From: Mikrocytos mackini | Taxonomy: Eukaryota > Endomyxa > Ascetosporea > Mikrocytida > Mikrocytiidae | Length of the DNA stretch: 20,869 nt | Direction: 5' to 3' | Assembly: GCA_030180075.1 (NCBI GenBank) | Contig: JASNJN010000432.1 | Location: 1-20,869, forward strand | In this document: piece after piece, positions 17,425 to 20,869 of the stretch | How the letters are laid out: each line of letters starts with the position of its first letter | Numbering within the stretch: position 1 is the first letter of the stretch | Position numbers and translations under genes: made by a program | Notes under the pieces: model-generated | What the model saw: only the letters and a program-made list of their open reading frames with translations | Told to the model about the DNA's origin: nothing | Database searches by the model: none

Positions 17425-20408
17425 AACAAGATCATCAGGACGTACTCCTAAGGCACGTCAACATCCAACCCAACAACAAACACGAACTACAGCCCATTTG
17501 TTATGAACACTACAGACACGACATATACAAAAGACATGAATTCTAATAAAATTATGCAATGTTTCTGGTTTTATGGGAGTTTAGAGGGTGGTGTTTAGGA
17601 ATTTGTTGATAAATTCAATGCGATATTCTATCCGACTCAGCAAATAGTTCTACAATATGTGGGAAAGAAACTCATACACAAAAAGTTCCATATGATTAAC
17701 TAAGAATATTACACAAAAACTGTACCTATTGATTTAAAAGTAGGGTCGATAAGAAAATTAACGCAGTAGAACGTAGATTTAAGAACAAAAGATCGAGCCT
17801 TCAACATCATATTCTAGGTTCCTGTTTACAATTAAACATAGTAAGAAGCTACAAGATGGAATAACTATACATTTCTTTCTCTTCGTACTAAATGGGCTTC
17901 TGTATTCTATGAACATATGTTTTATCACGATAACTACACTACAGTCATTCCACAATATTAATAGATTTAACCAACTTTAGACCTGGCTTCTATTGCTTAT
18001 TATCTTCTAATTTACAATGTTAAAAGAGTATGTGAATTAATAGGTCTATCGAAGACAAATTCAATGCAATACGACAAACAGATATTCGTGTTGGAAAAGT
18101 TGGCTTGAACAACATATCGCTGGTTTATTGAATTGTTTTAAAATGTATAAAAGATTCTTGATTCAAAGCCAATACAAATACAATTAGATTGTAGATTAAG
18201 AGTTAATAAAGCTAGCACGTTTTGTCGACGAACTGCCAAGTGCTTACATCTTAATTTCGCATGTTAACTTGAAAAAGTTTTTTCTACCATATCGGTTTTA
18301 AGAAAACTAGAATCCAAGCCAAGTGATAATTATTTGGAAAATCATCGGGTTCGTGGGAGGTGAATGCTTTCTGAATGACTTGGATTTTATATACACGTAA
18401 TGAGACAATGACGTAACTTTATTTATGCAGCTAACTTAGTAGATTAACTTAATTTCAAGATCAAAGATATATGTACTTAGGATGAAATATTAACATAGCT
18501 ACACATTTATATTTAAGAATTTTCTGATTCTATACACAGATCCTTTTATTTAGAACATTACACCCTGGTCGACAAAGTTCGCAAAGATGACTCAGAATAC
18601 ATAACTCTGCAATACGAGAGTACTGTTAATTTATACAGTTTGAGTGTATGTTTGAGACGCCTAACCCAGACATCCATATATTCAATTGATCTATAAGCAG
18701 TACCAAAGCTTACTAAAAAAGATTAAAATTGGAGTTGTTGTATATGTCGGGAGTGAAATGGGAAACGAACTCAGTACAATTAAAACAGAAGTTATATGCG
18801 GTAAGAGAAATAAATTTATGACCCTGTTTTCCTATTCCGAATTCTAAGGTCGATTTTTTGTTTGTTAGGAGGTCATGCGAACAATCAGGAATTACTCTAA
18901 CATGGTCACCCTAAAAACCGTATACATTCTTCTTAACTCGACAATGATACAATGCCAATTAATGGATCTTTGGATATCCCCAAACATATGCTTACCAATT
19001 CTATTGAGTATAATAAAACAATAGGGACTGACATAGACTCGACCAAGACTACCAAGAACAATAAATCAGATAATTTCGGATAAATTGGGCGATTATTTTC
19101 TGATAAGAAAGTACAATAGTTGAAAACAAGATGTTATTCAAAGATCTGTCTTACCACGGAAACTATTGTAAACAGATAACCAAAGAGATGTTCAAAAATT
19201 TACAAAGAAGAAGACGAATTCTAAGATGAGTTAGGAATACTCCTTTATAACACTCCCACAGAAATACTATATTCCTACGTAACTATGAATAAAAGTATAC
19301 TTGCACTTGCCTTGATAAACTCCGTATGATCATAGGCTGGAGGTATTCATCATTGCGATTACATAATATGACAAATTAGAGAAAGATATGCCTATGTAGA
19401 GTTCACTAGAATTTGTCCTAAAAGAAAATGTTCAAAGATTAATATAAAAGATCCAAACATTATAGATACTAAATTTATTCAAAGGTATATTGGTATATTG
19501 AAGTTATAGAGTGAGAATATAAAATCGGAAAAATTAAAGACATTACTCTAAAACAACAACAAATACTACACATATGGCTACGGGAGTTTCAGTTTCAGTT
19601 ATAAGAATCTTAACAATGAGAACAAATGATCGAGGAGTTAATCTAATTTTGGGTTACTGTCGGCGTAATAAGATCATATCGAATTTGTTAGGAACAAATT
19701 TTGATCCATTTTCGTTTAGGAACATTGATGATAAACTCAAACAATAATTTCCAAAGTTGAAATTTCTTAAATAGACCCAATAAAAGGTTCTAAATGAACA
19801 CAAAGTACAAGTTCTTTGTGCCGTGATTGATTACAAGTAATTCAAATACAATATGAACCGAATTTTCTTTCGATGTTGCTATAGAAGATTTTAAGAACAT
19901 AAATATAATAAACGCATTCTCAACTTTGAAAATACATTCAACGGCACAAATAATACAGATTATGACTCGAACATAAAGGGAAAGACTCTAATATCTCTGA
20001 AATAGCTCATACATAACATATTATGAGATAAATTCTATATATTAAAGGCAAATACAATGGGAAATAATAACTATGAACCTCGTTTCATAATAACACCTAT
20101 ACCAAGAAGATACCCGATCATATCCTACTGCTAGAAGAATGAAGAACGTTTGAGATTATTTTGAATGTGTTGAATAATAGCTACGCCACCCCGTGATAAC
20201 CCAACCGTATAATAATGGTTTTAAATAGACGATGAACAATTCAATGAAACGAAGATCAAGTACTATGGTATGTATTTGCAGGAATCTGAAATTATATGCT
20301 GTTTATTTATTAATATATAATCCTACATAATTTAAATTTTTATAATAATATGACATTTTTTCAATCTGTTTTAATCATAATTATATATAAATTTATTTAT
20401 TTGTATTT
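17425..20408. other. About 3 kb without an intact gene
   Basis: No frame longer than about 60 codons between stops and no tRNA or rRNA signature was found. One plus-strand frame from 17521 to about 18790 gives scattered resemblances to Merlin/IS1595-type transposases in collinear order (ELIGLSKTN, KPIQI, HRVRGR then a stop, SDSIHRSF, VPK), but its stop density is about what chance predicts and some spacings are too long. The remainder (18800-20408) shows nothing I can name. Confidence 0.5.
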
Positions 20409-20597
20409 CTAACAACAATAATATTTGCCTTCTATAAATGACAACATCGAATTTCTTAAGCAAATGTCATGTACTTTATAACCACATAAATTAGTACAAT
20501 GTATTGAACGATTATTGTCAAAAATCTTCGTTTTGCAGGCGGAACAAGTTTTGATTTTATTTGTTTTCATTACCTTTTTAAATACAGGGGGCACCAT
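20409..20597 (-). CDS. Small PHD-like zinc-finger protein, 62 codons
   Basis: The ATG at 20597 is the first after an in-frame TGA, and the frame ends in TAG. Eight possible ligands are arranged as C18-x2-C21-x12-C34-x3-C38-x4-H43-x2-C46, then C61 and C62. This is close to the C4-H-C core of PHD fingers and also recalls C1-type domains; the final C-x2-C pair is incomplete because the frame stops just after YYCC. PHD fingers read histone tails, and some retroelements and transposons carry them. It could be a small host protein, the 5' remnant of a longer gene, or a transposon fragment. The regular Cys/His spacing makes a chance frame unlikely. A tandem repeat starts four bases upstream of the start codon. 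Confidence 0.5.
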   Translation of the reverse strand: MVPPVFKKVMKTNKIKTCSACKTKIFDNNRSIHCTNLCGYKVHDICLRNSMLSFIEGKYYCC

Positions 20598-20601
20598 TCT
20601 T

Positions 20602-20658
20602 CACAGCCACAAAAAATGCCCACAGCCACAAAAAATGACGACAGCCACAATTTTTTTT
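20602..20658 (+). repeat. Tandem repeat, 19-bp unit, about 2.5 copies
   Basis: Units at 20602-20620 and 20621-20639 (cacagccacaaaaaatg plus two bases) differ at one base; a third, starting at 20640, matches for its first half and then becomes a T run. On the minus strand it sits directly in front of the zinc-finger start, so it may lie in the promoter or 5' UTR. Confidence 0.85.
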
Positions 20659-20869
20659 TCAAAATCGCAAAAAATCATATTAATCACCACAAAATTATTT
20701 TTAAATTATAAATAAATACGCGAGAGATATTATATATAGAAAAAATGTATTATAGACAGGATAGTTTATGATAAAACACAAATTTATTGAAATTCCAAAA
20801 TAATGTTAATGTTGATCGATGGAACGATAATAACAATATCTTGGTAAAAATAATTTATTCTAAATACTA

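Overview
The window is AT-rich and looks eukaryotic: genes lack recognisable introns, cellular genes are few, and much of the sequence is transposon-derived. Mutator-like (MULE) transposases with FLYWCH-type zinc fingers, a Gypsy retroelement, a CCCC motif just upstream of a start codon and short spacing between cellular genes fit a transposon-rich microsporidian genome. That assignment is an inference; no rRNA or other marker gene is present to settle it.

Layout. 1-1374 holds the 5' part of a MULE transposase gene on the minus strand; it breaks off just after its first catalytic Asp, where the sequence folds back on itself in a perfect 74-bp inverted repeat. 1614-2598 is an FCP1/SCP-type (HAD) phosphatase gene on the plus strand, split by a one-base frameshift in an A8 run; correcting it exposes the DLDST catalytic motif. 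2867-7744 is a full-length ABCA-type transporter on the minus strand, convergent with the phosphatase; its reading frame continues upstream to an ATG at 7864 but meets a TAA at codon 7.

8131-17382 is a nested transposon block. Two copies of a roughly 220-bp sequence, at 8537-8758 and reverse-complemented at 14773-14993, look like long terminal inverted repeats of a 6.46-kb MuDR-like element. Its plus-strand transposase gene (8710-11510) encodes two C2H2 fingers, a FLYWCH-type finger, a complete DDE core and a SWIM finger. It carries three in-frame stops and a frameshift, all in the first 27 percent of its length. The repeats cut directly into Gypsy-like coding sequence on both sides: a gag fragment on the left (plus strand) and gag-protease-reverse transcriptase on the right (minus strand). 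The two flanks belong to different retroelement copies in convergent orientation, so a simple insertion does not explain the arrangement.

11511-14772 and 17383-20408 have no intact gene, only faint possible relics. The right end has a 62-codon PHD-like zinc-finger ORF (20409-20597, minus) whose start abuts a 19-bp tandem repeat.

The phosphatase and transporter are the only likely host genes of known type, and both carry a single lesion relative to their families. Whether these lesions are real or are sequencing errors is the first thing to establish.
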